A stretch of 64,000 nt of DNA from G963662675 sp963662675 (GTDB lineage: Bacteria; Bacteroidota; Bacteroidia; Bacteroidales; Prolixibacteraceae). Under the pieces are notes generated by a model. That model was not told the origin of the DNA. It did not search any database and saw nothing but the letters and a program-made list of their open reading frames with translations. Location: the NCBI GenBank assembly GCA_963662675.2, contig CAXXHP010000003.1, positions 186,001-250,000 of the forward strand, written 5' to 3'. Both the position numbers and the translations under genes were made by a program. This document shows positions 28,869 to 38,330 of the stretch, piece by piece (position 1 is the first letter of the stretch; every line of letters starts with the position of its first letter).

Positions 28869-29176
28869 TAGGTAAGTGAGTATTTTTTATTGAATCAAGC
28901 ATGATGTATTCCATGTATTATTTATAAAGGTAATTAGTTTGTGTAGTCTATGTTGTTGGTTTTTAGCTCGATTTTAATTTTTTGTTTTGCCGTCCAGTGT
29001 GCTTGTCAATAATCGATAATTATAATTAGTATATTGCATGTCCGAATTGGTGAGGTCTTAATTGAGTATTACCACCTGAGTGTTAATTCTGCTTGTGGCA
29101 CTAATAGGATTTATTATTTTTCATCAGTCATAATGGTGAAGTATAAAGATTTAAAGCCCGATAAATTTATGTTAAA
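28869..29176. other. intergenic region upstream of the histidine kinase
   Basis: About 300 AT-rich bases. No repeat or gene supported. It must carry the kinase promoter; no exact TAnnTTTG box was found. Confidence 0.55.
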
Positions 29177-30502
29177 ATGAGTAGAGCTGAAACAAACAAC
29201 ATCTACCTTGTTGCTACACCCAAATACAATATCCTAAAATTTATTTCAAAAATACTATTTGGAAAGTCAGATACATTTAAATTAGAAAATAGGATATTTA
29301 TTGTTGCTTCACTTGTTGCTTTTTTAGCGTGTACTGTGGGTGTAGTTTGGAATTCATATTTAGGATTACCTCCTATGTTGAATTTAACAGTAGGCTTGTT
29401 TATTGTTGTTTACTTTGCCTTGTTTTATTATTCGCGTTTCAAAAATATTTTTAACCCCTTCATCTTCATTTTTACTACACTATTCTTTTTAACCGTGTTG
29501 TATGTAAGTAATGGTGGGTTAAGTGGCTCAATACCTGCATTGTATATTGTTGCCTTGACCCTCTTTATAAGCATTTCAAATCTTAAATATCACATGATTG
29601 TGTTATTGATAACTGTGCTTAATCTTTTTTTGTTAATTGTTTCAGAACTCTTTCTATTTAAGCGTATGATTATTCAATATCAAAATGTTGAAACTAAAGA
29701 AATGGATTTAGCATTTGGTTATTTGGCATCTTTGATTGTTTGTTTTTTTCTTTTAAGCTATTACAAAAGAATATTTTGCTCCCAAAATAAAGAGTTACGA
29801 AAGCTTAATGACTCTAAGGATTTGTATTTTAGTGTTTTGGCGCACGATTTGAGAGGCCCGTTTAATGGTATCTTAGGACTAACTGATTTAATGTCGGATA
29901 AAACAGCTAATCTTTCTAAAGATGAATTTCAAGAATTTGCTCAAAAGGTAAATGATAAATCACAAGAAACTTTTGAACTTTTGGAATCAATTATTGAGTG
30001 GGGGGAGATTCATAGAAACAAAATCAATTTTTATGCTCAAACAATTAATATCAGTCAGGTCGCAAATGAAATTATAGGTTCTCTAAGCGATAGGTACACC
30101 AAAAAAGAAATTGAAATAAATATGCAGATATCTGGTGATGTTAATATTTTTGGTGATTTGGTTTCAATCAAAACTATTTTTCGAAACCTCATTTCAAATG
30201 CAATTAAATTTACTCCTTTAGGTGGAGTAATTGACGTATCTCTGGGGGAAGATGTCCATAATCTCAAATCAGTAATTGTGAAGGATACTGGAATTGGAAT
30301 GGATAAAGAATTTATCGATAATTTGTTTAATCCAGAAATTAAAACAAATAGAGTAGGTACGGAAGGGGAAGTGAGTAATGGATTAGGATTAATAATAACG
30401 AAAGAGCTAGTAGAAAAGCAGGGGGGACGTCTTGATATTGTAAGTACCCTTAATGAAGGTAGCTCTTTTATATTTACGGTATCCGGGGCAAGCAGAACCT
30501 AA
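29177..30502 (+). CDS. membrane sensor histidine kinase
   Basis: 441 residues. Six to seven TM helices fill residues ~45-205, with no large periplasmic domain, then a cytoplasmic kinase: H box VLAHDLRGPFNGILGLTDL (His near residue 225), N box ISNAIKFTP, G1 KDTGIGM, and G2 GLGLIITKELVEKQGG. All catalytic boxes are intact. No response regulator is adjacent, so it is an orphan. The signal is unknown. Confidence 0.92.
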   Translation: MSRAETNNIYLVATPKYNILKFISKILFGKSDTFKLENRIFIVASLVAFLACTVGVVWNSYLGLPPMLNLTVGLFIVVYFALFYYSRFKNIFNPFIFIFTTLFFLTVLYVSNGGLSGSIPALYIVALTLFISISNLKYHMIVLLITVLNLFLLIVSELFLFKRMIIQYQNVETKEMDLAFGYLASLIVCFFLLSYYKRIFCSQNKELRKLNDSKDLYFSVLAHDLRGPFNGILGLTDLMSDKTANLSKDEFQEFAQKVNDKSQETFELLESIIEWGEIHRNKINFYAQTINISQVANEIIGSLSDRYTKKEIEINMQISGDVNIFGDLVSIKTIFRNLISNAIKFTPLGGVIDVSLGEDVHNLKSVIVKDTGIGMDKEFIDNLFNPEIKTNRVGTEGEVSNGLGLIITKELVEKQGGRLDIVSTLNEGSSFIFTVSGASRT

Positions 30503-30626
30503 ATTATCTTTTTAGGAATTGTTTGTTGATTTCACCCGAACATTTGTGATGTAAGCCCTACCATTAACCAATCTTCACCATTTGTAAATCCGGAGGCTTA
30601 TCCATTCAACCGTACTCATCAATTGT

Positions 30627-30634
30627 TACCTTTG
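30627..30634 (+). promoter_or_regulatory. -7 box for the nitronate monooxygenase gene
   Basis: TACCTTTG, an exact TAnnTTTG match, about 70 nt upstream of the gene. No clear -33 TTG was found. Confidence 0.5.
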
Positions 30635-30703
30635 CATTTTTGAATTTTGTTTATGGCTTGCTATTCGTTTTGAGGATAGCCGGTTGCTGTGAAATTTTTG
30701 TCT

Positions 30704-31660
30704 ATGAACAATCGAATTACAGAATTACTAAATATACAATACCCTGTAGTGCAGGGTGGCATGGTTTGGTGCAGTGGTTGGAAACTGGCTTCGGCAGTGA
30801 GCAATCAAGGTGGACTCGGTTTATTGGGTGCTGGCTCTATGCACCCCGAAATGTTGCAAGAGCACATTCGGAAAACCAAGCAGGCCACAATCAAGCCTTT
30901 TGGCGTGAATGTGCCGCTTTTTTATCCGGAGCTGGAAATCATCATGGAGATTATTGCAGAAGAGAAAGTGCCAGTGGTTTTTACATCGGCCGGAAGCCCT
31001 AAGGCGTGGACCGACTGGTTGCACAAACGTGGTATTATTGTAGTGCACGTGGTTGCAAGTTCTTTCTTTGCGAAAAAATGTGAAGATGCCGGTGTCGATG
31101 GCATCGTAGCTGAGGGCTTTGAGGCTGGGGGGCATAATGGGCGCGATGAAACCACAACTTTAACGTTAATCCCTGCTGTACGCAAAATAACAGATATGCC
31201 CTTAATGGCAGCCGGAGGAATTGGCAGTGGCAGAGCTATGTTGGCAGCCATGGCATTGGGAGCTGACGGGGTTCAAATTGGCTCGCGTTTTGCTATTTCG
31301 CAGGAGTCGTCGGCACACATCGACTTTAAAAAGATGGTGGTTGGCTTGGGTGAAGGCAGTACAAAATTGGCACTAAAAAAGTTAGCTCCGGTACGCCTCA
31401 TTAAAAATGAGTTTTTTACGAAGGTAAATGATGCCGAACAGCGCGGTGCTGCACAAGAGGAGTTGAGAGAATTGCTTGGGCGAGGTCGTGCCAAAAAAGG
31501 GATGTTTGAAGGCGATTTGGTTGAGGGGGAACTGGAGATTGGGCAAGTAGCTGCTACTATTAATAATATTCCTTCAGTTGAAGAAATAATGAACAACTTG
31601 ATTTCAGAATTCGAACAAGCCCGCCGTGAGCTTGTTGAAGGAACTAATTTTTCATTTTAA
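30704..31660 (+). CDS. nitronate monooxygenase family flavoenzyme
   Basis: 318 residues, FMN-binding TIM barrel. NIQYPVVQGGMVW, the SAVSNQGGLGLLGAG segment, GVDGIVAEGFEAGGHNG, and PLMAAGGIGSGRAMLAAMALGADGV, followed by GSRF, are typical of the 2-nitropropane dioxygenase / nitronate monooxygenase family, which oxidises alkyl nitronates. Some relatives act as enoyl-ACP reductases (FabK); FabK cannot be excluded. ATG 30704 was chosen over GTG 30689 because the family N-terminus fits there. 3 nt before the peptidase gene. Confidence 0.9.
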   Translation: MNNRITELLNIQYPVVQGGMVWCSGWKLASAVSNQGGLGLLGAGSMHPEMLQEHIRKTKQATIKPFGVNVPLFYPELEIIMEIIAEEKVPVVFTSAGSPKAWTDWLHKRGIIVVHVVASSFFAKKCEDAGVDGIVAEGFEAGGHNGRDETTTLTLIPAVRKITDMPLMAAGGIGSGRAMLAAMALGADGVQIGSRFAISQESSAHIDFKKMVVGLGEGSTKLALKKLAPVRLIKNEFFTKVNDAEQRGAAQEELRELLGRGRAKKGMFEGDLVEGELEIGQVAATINNIPSVEEIMNNLISEFEQARRELVEGTNFSF

Positions 31661-31663
31661 TAT

Positions 31664-32902
31664 ATGATTCAATTTCAACGATATAAACTGGATAACGGAC
31701 TACAAGTACTGATTTATCCGGATTATTCCACGCCTATGGTGGCGCTGGATGTTTGTTACCATGTGGGTGCTAAAGATGAAGACCCCAATCGCACAGGCTT
31801 TGCTCACTTATTTGAGCATTTGATGTTTGGCGGCTCAAAAAATATTCCTGACTACGACATGCCTTTACAGTTGGCTGGAGGTGAAAATAATGCCTACACA
31901 ACCAACGATCTAACCAACTATTATCTTAGCCTTCCAAAAGCTAATTTGGAAACCGGATTTTGGTTGGAATCTGACCGGATGTTGGAATTGGATTTTTCAC
32001 AAGAAAGTCTGAATGTGCAAAAGAATGTTGTTATTGAAGAATTTAAGCAGCGCAACCTCAATATGCCCTATGGCGATGTTTGGGCTTTATTGCGGGAAAT
32101 GGTCTACCAAGTGCATCCGTACAAATGGCCAACCATTGGTAAAGAAATTAGCCATATTGAAAATGCGACATTGGACGATGTGAAGTCGTTCTTTTATCGT
32201 TTTTATGCGCCCGATAATGCTGTATTGGTATTGAGTGGGAATGTAGATGTGGATGAAAGCCTTCGTTTGGCTGAAAAATGGTTTGGGCCCATTCCGAACC
32301 GCAATGTGCAAAAACCAGTATTGCCGGTTGAGCCTAAGCAAACTGTTTTTCGTGAGCAGACTGTAGAACGACAGGTTCCCGATACAGCATTGTATCTGGC
32401 TTTCCATATGGCAGGACGTCGTGATCGTGATTATTACATTTGCGATCTTATTTCTGACGTGCTCTCCAATGGTAATTCATCGCGTATTTTTCAAAAACTA
32501 GTGAAAGAAGAAAAACTGTTTGTTGAACTAGATGCCTACATTTCAGGAGATCATGATCCGGGCATGTTTATCGTGTCGGGTAAGTTATCTAAAAATGTGA
32601 GTATAGAGCAGGCAAAAAATGCTGTTTGGCAAGAGCTTGAAAAATTGCAGAATGAATTAGTTCCGGCCATTGAGCTCGAAAAAGTAAAAAATAAAATGGA
32701 AGCCAATCATGTGTATTCTCAGATGAATTATTTGAATATAGCACAGGAATTGGCAACTTTCGAAAATATTGAGAAGGCCGAATTAATAAACGGGCAGCTG
32801 GATTTTTATCGTTCCATTGTACCTGCCGACCTTATGCAAACTGCTAAGAATATGTTTCGCCCCGAAAATTGTTCTCAACTAAATTATTTGGCAAAATCAT
32901 GA
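31664..32902 (+). CDS. M16 zinc peptidase, catalytic subunit
   Basis: 412 residues with the inverted zinc motif HLFEHLMFGG (HxxEH) near residue 47 and a downstream Glu (VIEEFKQRN region) as third ligand. In this family two M16 halves pair; this one carries the active site. Followed by a second M16 protein that overlaps by 4 nt (ATGA). Likely periplasmic or cytosolic peptide degradation. No signal peptide is visible. Confidence 0.93.
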   Translation: MIQFQRYKLDNGLQVLIYPDYSTPMVALDVCYHVGAKDEDPNRTGFAHLFEHLMFGGSKNIPDYDMPLQLAGGENNAYTTNDLTNYYLSLPKANLETGFWLESDRMLELDFSQESLNVQKNVVIEEFKQRNLNMPYGDVWALLREMVYQVHPYKWPTIGKEISHIENATLDDVKSFFYRFYAPDNAVLVLSGNVDVDESLRLAEKWFGPIPNRNVQKPVLPVEPKQTVFREQTVERQVPDTALYLAFHMAGRRDRDYYICDLISDVLSNGNSSRIFQKLVKEEKLFVELDAYISGDHDPGMFIVSGKLSKNVSIEQAKNAVWQELEKLQNELVPAIELEKVKNKMEANHVYSQMNYLNIAQELATFENIEKAELINGQLDFYRSIVPADLMQTAKNMFRPENCSQLNYLAKS

Positions 32903-34176
32903 TTGATCGCAAATTGATCCCCTCTATAAGACAAACAGAGAAGCCTGAACTTATTCAGCCTGAAAAAAAAGAATTGAAGAACGGCTTGCCTGTATATGTG
33001 CTGAAGGCAGGCACACAAGATGTTTGCAAAATTGATTTTATTTTTAAAGCTGGAGTGTGGCAGCAAAATACGCAATTGCAGGCTGCTCTTGCAAATGCCA
33101 TGCTTGAAGAAGGAAGTCTGAAGTATTCGGCCGTACAGATTGCCGAGGTATTTGACTTTCATGGAGCTCATTTGCAGATGATGGTCGATCAGCATCACGG
33201 CATCGTTAGTGTCATTAGTCTGACCAAGCATTTGTCGAAACTATTACCGGTTGTTGAAGATCTGATAAAGAATTCTACTTTTCCTGAGAATGAATTTGAG
33301 ACTTTGGTTCAGAGGCGTAAACAACGCTTTTTCCTGGAAAATGAAAAAGTGAAAGTGCTTTGTCAAAAGAAATTCTCAGAATCCTTGTTTGGAGTCGGTC
33401 ATCCATATGCTCAAACCATTAAAGTCGACGATTTCGATGGGGTGCAATCTGCCGACCTTATTGAATTTTATAAGAAGTTTTACCATTCCGGGAATTGTGA
33501 GATTATTGTTGCCGGTCAGTTTGATGCAGGATTAACAGATCTGTTGAACCACCATTTTGGGGGTGATGACTGGAGAGGTGATAAGTTGGAAGAGGCTACG
33601 TTCACGCCGAAATCAGCAACAGAGAAGCGAGTGCAGGTAAAAAAAGCTGATGCTATTCAGTCTGCCATTAGGGTTGGGAAGTTGATGGTAACAAAGGAGC
33701 ATCCCGATTATTTGCCTTTGCAGATTTTGATCACTTTGTTTGGAGGCTACTTTAGTTCACGATTGATGCTGAATATTCGTGAAGAGAAAGGTTATACTTA
33801 CGGTATTGGGGCCAGCTTATTCAGCCTTGAAAAAGAAGGTTATTTGCTTATTGCTACCGAGGTTGATAAAAGCTATGAAAAGGCGACCATTGATGAAATT
33901 TTCAAGGAAATAGAAAAGATTACTACGCAACCTGTTGGTGAAGATGAACTGGATAGGGTGCGCCAATTCTTACTTGGAGAGTTTGTTCGTGATTTAGATG
34001 GACCATTTGCATTGGCCGAGGCTTTCCGTAATGTTCACAATTTTGGATTAGATTACGATTACTATGAGCAATATTACCAATGTTTGATTGATGTAACCCC
34101 AGAGCAATTGCAGAAATTGGCTCAGACTTATTTTCTGAAAGACAGCTTTTATACGGTTGTTGCAGGTGATCAGTAA
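32899..34176 (+). CDS. M16 peptidase, non-catalytic partner subunit
   Basis: About 425 residues. It has the overall M16 fold and the R/Y-type substrate motif (EEKGYTYGIGASLFSLEKEG), but no HxxEH zinc motif; the corresponding N-terminal segment is AALANAMLEEGSLKYS. This matches the classic pairing of an active and an inactive M16 subunit. Start ATG at 32899 overlaps the stop of the catalytic subunit by 4 nt, so the two are translationally coupled. Confidence 0.92.
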   Translation: MIDRKLIPSIRQTEKPELIQPEKKELKNGLPVYVLKAGTQDVCKIDFIFKAGVWQQNTQLQAALANAMLEEGSLKYSAVQIAEVFDFHGAHLQMMVDQHHGIVSVISLTKHLSKLLPVVEDLIKNSTFPENEFETLVQRRKQRFFLENEKVKVLCQKKFSESLFGVGHPYAQTIKVDDFDGVQSADLIEFYKKFYHSGNCEIIVAGQFDAGLTDLLNHHFGGDDWRGDKLEEATFTPKSATEKRVQVKKADAIQSAIRVGKLMVTKEHPDYLPLQILITLFGGYFSSRLMLNIREEKGYTYGIGASLFSLEKEGYLLIATEVDKSYEKATIDEIFKEIEKITTQPVGEDELDRVRQFLLGEFVRDLDGPFALAEAFRNVHNFGLDYDYYEQYYQCLIDVTPEQLQKLAQTYFLKDSFYTVVAGDQ

Positions 34177-34873
34177 AGCCACATCGTTTATTATTAGTAG
34201 GTGTCTGAATCACTTGGAATACCTTTGTGTCTTTGAGCTTTTATCCCGAACGGAAAAGGAAAAGACTGATCCGTTTTTTGCATTATTCTTTCTGTATAGG
34301 CTCTTTTGAGACACTCTCGATTTTTTTTGGGGGAGGGATAATTGCGTCTATCCCTTTTGTTTCTTTTTCATTCAACTCCGATGTAATATTTCCAACTTTT
34401 ATAATGCTTTTTAAGTATTCAGGTGATAGAGCTTATTTTTATTGTGAAAATCAGGTTGTGATGGATGTCTAACTATTCTTTCCCTCTCTTTTGTTTTTTA
34501 TTTCTCTTTTTTTATTAATGAAGTATTAATCTGTAGTTCTTGCCCATTGCTCTTTTTTCGCTTCCCCTGAAGCGGCATTGTCTCTTTGTTTCTGATTCTT
34601 ATGGATGATATTTGGTGTTGTGTTTTTGCGTTTTCGATTCTTGAGATCTCTTTGATGGGAAAGTAAGTAAAACATATATGCTAAGCCTTTATTTACGAAA
34701 TGCTTCAGTTTAACTTCAAAAAATCTTGCATATATTTTCGAAATGTTTCATTTATTTGTAGTTTTGTTGTTGGGTCATTAAATAGGCAAGGTTTAGCATG
34801 TCTATGGACTCGTATTGAAAACCTAATGAAAAGGCAATAAATTTTTTATTTCCTGAATCTTTAAAAAAATGAA
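34177..34873. other. intergenic region before the SusC gene
   Basis: About 700 AT-rich bases. A short reading frame near 34227 has no family features and I do not call it. The SusC promoter should be in the right part; no exact TAnnTTTG box was found. Confidence 0.5.
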
Positions 34874-34893
34874 GGAGATGGTGCAACATCTCC
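34874..34893. promoter_or_regulatory. hairpin in the SusC leader
   Basis: GGAGATG pairs with CATCTCC around GTGCAA, about 86 nt before the SusC start. A second, weaker inverted repeat (GTGCCA / TGGCAC) lies near 34920-34940. They may be an operator or a leader RNA structure; not a typical terminator because no T-run follows. Confidence 0.4.
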
Positions 34894-34978
34894 TCCTGTG
34901 TGTGATTTTAAGTATTTGTGTGCCAATGATGTGTGGCACTAAATTAATGTATTAATTAAACCAAATTGTTGCAAATTT

Positions 34979-37900
34979 ATGAAAATTAATCAATCATTAA
35001 TGATTTCCAGTTTGAAGACACATTGGAAGTCGAAATTATTAAATGCTGTAAGGTTGTTTTTGTTCCTTATGGTTTTTAGCGTGATGCAGATGTTTGTTGT
35101 CAGCACTCAAGTGTATGCTGCCAGTGGTGATGTTCTCCTAGAGCAGAGCGTTATTACAGGTACAGTTACTAGTGATGCAGGAGAACCTGTTCCGGGAGTT
35201 ACCGTTGTTGTGAAAGGCACGACTAATGGTACTATTACTGATTTTGATGGGGTATATACAATTAGTAATGTTCCTTCGGATGCCGTTCTTGTGTTTTCTT
35301 TTGTTGGTATGAGGAGCCAGGAAGTTAGTGTTGTTGGTAAATCACAGATAAGTGTTGTGATGGAAGAAGACCGCATAGGTTTGGAGGAAGTCCTTGTTAC
35401 TGGATATTCAACAGAGCGTAAGAAAGATATTATTGGATCTGTCGCAGTTGTTGATACAGAGGAAATGCAGTCTACTAATGCAGCAACTGTGGGCGGTCAG
35501 TTACAAGGTCGTGCTGCAGGTGTTGTGGTTTCCTCTTCTGGAGACCCTGATGCAGCTTCTAAAATCAGGATCAGGGGGTTCGGTTCATTCGGTAATTCAA
35601 CCCCATTGTATGTTATAGATGGTGTGTCTGCTTCTGAGGATGCATTTAATGCATTAAACCCGAATGATGTTGAGTCTATTCAGGTATTGAAAGATGCTGC
35701 TTCGGCATCTGTTTATGGAGCCCGTGCTGCGAATGGTGTAATCATTATTTCTACTAAAAAAGGGGAGGCTGGTGCTGCTAAGGTTTCAGTTAGTGCTTAT
35801 ACAGGTGTTAATTATGTAAGTAGTAATGATTTTCCTGAATTATTAAATGCTGAAGAGTATGGAGAATATTGGTGGAAAGCCTACGAGGGTGCAGGTTTGT
35901 CGCCTACTCATGCAATTTATGGATCGGGAGCAAGCCCTGTAATTCCAGAATGTATTAAAGCAGGTCCTTATAGTGGTTCTCAGTTGCAGGCAATGAGCGT
36001 GTCTGATCCGGCAGCTTATGCGGCAGCAATTGATCCTTCAAATTACGATTCCGAGAATTATCAGATCGTTAAGTCGGCTAATACGAATTGGTTTGATGAG
36101 GTATTTAATCCTGCACAAATTACCAGTTTTCAGGTTGGCTTGTCCGGTGGTTCAGAGAGTGGTTTATATTCAATTAGTTTGAATTACTACGATCAGGATG
36201 ATACCTCTAATGAGTGGGCTAGCTACAAACGCTATACAACTAGGGCAAACTCTTCATTTAATGTAACAGATAATATTACAGTAGGAGAAAATATTCAGAT
36301 TTCATATACTGATAGAACAGGAAATGGAAGTGGTGCAGGAACAGCCTGGACTATGAATCCAATTGTTCCGGTTTGGGATATTATGGGTAATCCTGCTGGT
36401 GGATCGGTGCCGGGTATTGGTAATCAGTCAAACCCTGTGGCTTCTCGCTGGAGAAATCGCTTTGATAAAAATGCATCATTTGGAGCCTTTGGAAATGTGT
36501 ATATGGATATTAATTTCTTGAAAGATCTTACTTTCCATACTTCATTTGGTATGAACTACAGGTCAGGAAATGTTTGGGATCTTGCTCAGCAAACATTTGA
36601 AAATTCTGAAAATACAACAACAACAACGCTTACTCGCAGAAGCGATTGGGATGCTTCATGGACTTGGTCAAATACATTAACTTATAGTAAGTCTATTGGT
36701 GACCATACTTTTAAAATTATGGGAGGAACAGAGGCTATAAATGATTATCGTGATGATATTCTTGCTGCTAGAGAGGATTATGATATTAATGATGATGAAA
36801 ACTTTGTAATGTTGGATACAGGGTTAGGAACTCAGTCTAATGAGGGGGCTTTAGAGCGTTCTAGTCTAGCTTCTGTTTTTGCGAGGGTAGATTACGCTTA
36901 TGCTGGCAAATATCTATTTAATGCAACAATCAGACGTGATGGATCATCTAAGTTTGGTGAGAATAACCGTTATGGTGTTTTTCCTGCTGTTGCTCTTGGT
37001 TGGAGAATTTCATCTGAAGATTTCATGCAAGATTATGGTTGGATTGATGATTTAAAGTTAAGGGCTAGTTATGGTGTTATTGGTAACCAAAACGGACTTG
37101 ATGCAGAAAATCAATATTCAAAATATTCAAAATTGATGAATTATGGTTATGCGATAACCGGAGGGAATAGTGTTTTGCCTGGTTATACTGCAGAGACTAT
37201 TGGTAACCCGGATGCAAGATGGGAGAAAACAATTACTTCAAATGTTGGTTTCGATGCGACAATTTTTGATGGTGCATTTGATGTTAATTTTGAATACTAC
37301 ATTAAGGAAACTGAAGATCTGTTGGTTCAAAATCAGGCGGCTCATACAGGTTCTGATGCAGTTCAACCAAGTGTGAATGTAGGGAATATGCGTAATAAGG
37401 GTGTTGATTTGACAATTACAAACAGAGGTGAAATTGCCAGAGATTTAACTTATGATGCATCGCTTAATTTTAGTGCATACAAGAATGAAGTTACACAGGT
37501 GTTGGATAGTCCTGATTCATACTTAACTGGGGCAAGTGATGCTGGTATGGGTATTTTGACACGTACAATTGCAGGCATGCCAATTTCTTACATCTGGGGA
37601 TATCAGGTAGATGGTTACTTTGAGTCCGAGGCTGAAGCGACTGCTTATGCTGATGAGTACACGACTTACATTGATCCTAAGGTCGGACGTTGGAGAATTA
37701 AGGATATAAGTGGTCCTGATGGATCTCCAGATAAGGTTATCGACGAGTATGATCGTACTGAACTTGGTTCGCCACACCCTGATTTTCAGGTTGGTCTTAA
37801 TCTTTCATTACAATATAAAAACTTTGATTTTAGTACTTTCTTGTTCTGGAATCAAGGTGGTCAGGTGTATAATCTAAGCCGTCGTAATACGGATATGGTA

Positions 37901-38299
37901 CGTTGGAATTTGAATCGTAGTAAGCGTATGCTTTATGAATCATGGGGTGAAACAGACAATCCGTTATTGCCAAAATTGGATATTAGTGACAGTGATACTC
38001 CAAGTGCTGCAGTTGACTATTGTGTTGAAGATGTTACTTATATCCGTATGAAAACACTTCAGTTTGGTTATACGATTCCGAGTTCTAGTAAATTTATGCA
38101 AGAATTGAATATCGACAGGTTGCGTGTTTATGTGCAAGGACAAAACTTGTTTACTTGGGTTGGAGGTAAAAAACCTTTCTCAGGCTTAGATCCTGATGCA
38201 TCATTATCTCCAAGTGCTGATGATATAGGTATGGGAGCTGTTGAGAGTCAAAATCCAACGCCAAAACAATTTGTAATAGGTTTAAATCTTGATTTTTAA
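34979..38299 (+). CDS. SusC/RagA-family TonB-dependent outer-membrane transporter
   Basis: 1106 residues. Signal peptide (residues ~1-48), then a carboxypeptidase-regulatory-like domain (ITGTVTSDAGEPVPGVTVVV ... FDGVYTI) and the plug (GLEEVLVTGYSTERKKDIIG; VYGARAANGVIIISTKKGEA). The barrel ends with FVIGLNLDF, the expected terminal Phe. It imports a glycan or saccharide across the outer membrane with TonB energy, paired with SusD 31 nt downstream. The ligand is unknown but the locus context suggests a sugar using the kinase/isomerase operon at 44-49.8 kb. Confidence 0.96.
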   Translation: MKINQSLMISSLKTHWKSKLLNAVRLFLFLMVFSVMQMFVVSTQVYAASGDVLLEQSVITGTVTSDAGEPVPGVTVVVKGTTNGTITDFDGVYTISNVPSDAVLVFSFVGMRSQEVSVVGKSQISVVMEEDRIGLEEVLVTGYSTERKKDIIGSVAVVDTEEMQSTNAATVGGQLQGRAAGVVVSSSGDPDAASKIRIRGFGSFGNSTPLYVIDGVSASEDAFNALNPNDVESIQVLKDAASASVYGARAANGVIIISTKKGEAGAAKVSVSAYTGVNYVSSNDFPELLNAEEYGEYWWKAYEGAGLSPTHAIYGSGASPVIPECIKAGPYSGSQLQAMSVSDPAAYAAAIDPSNYDSENYQIVKSANTNWFDEVFNPAQITSFQVGLSGGSESGLYSISLNYYDQDDTSNEWASYKRYTTRANSSFNVTDNITVGENIQISYTDRTGNGSGAGTAWTMNPIVPVWDIMGNPAGGSVPGIGNQSNPVASRWRNRFDKNASFGAFGNVYMDINFLKDLTFHTSFGMNYRSGNVWDLAQQTFENSENTTTTTLTRRSDWDASWTWSNTLTYSKSIGDHTFKIMGGTEAINDYRDDILAAREDYDINDDENFVMLDTGLGTQSNEGALERSSLASVFARVDYAYAGKYLFNATIRRDGSSKFGENNRYGVFPAVALGWRISSEDFMQDYGWIDDLKLRASYGVIGNQNGLDAENQYSKYSKLMNYGYAITGGNSVLPGYTAETIGNPDARWEKTITSNVGFDATIFDGAFDVNFEYYIKETEDLLVQNQAAHTGSDAVQPSVNVGNMRNKGVDLTITNRGEIARDLTYDASLNFSAYKNEVTQVLDSPDSYLTGASDAGMGILTRTIAGMPISYIWGYQVDGYFESEAEATAYADEYTTYIDPKVGRWRIKDISGPDGSPDKVIDEYDRTELGSPHPDFQVGLNLSLQYKNFDFSTFLFWNQGGQVYNLSRRNTDMVRWNLNRSKRMLYESWGETDNPLLPKLDISDSDTPSAAVDYCVEDVTYIRMKTLQFGYTIPSSSKFMQELNIDRLRVYVQGQNLFTWVGGKKPFSGLDPDASLSPSADDIGMGAVESQNPTPKQFVIGLNLDF

Positions 38300-38330
38300 T
38301 TAGATAGTTTAACCTGTAAAATTTTAAAGT

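Noticed and set aside
34227..34472. 81-codon frame before SusC
   Set aside because: Low-complexity Phe/Ser-rich composition from AT-rich DNA, no start signal or homology-like motif.
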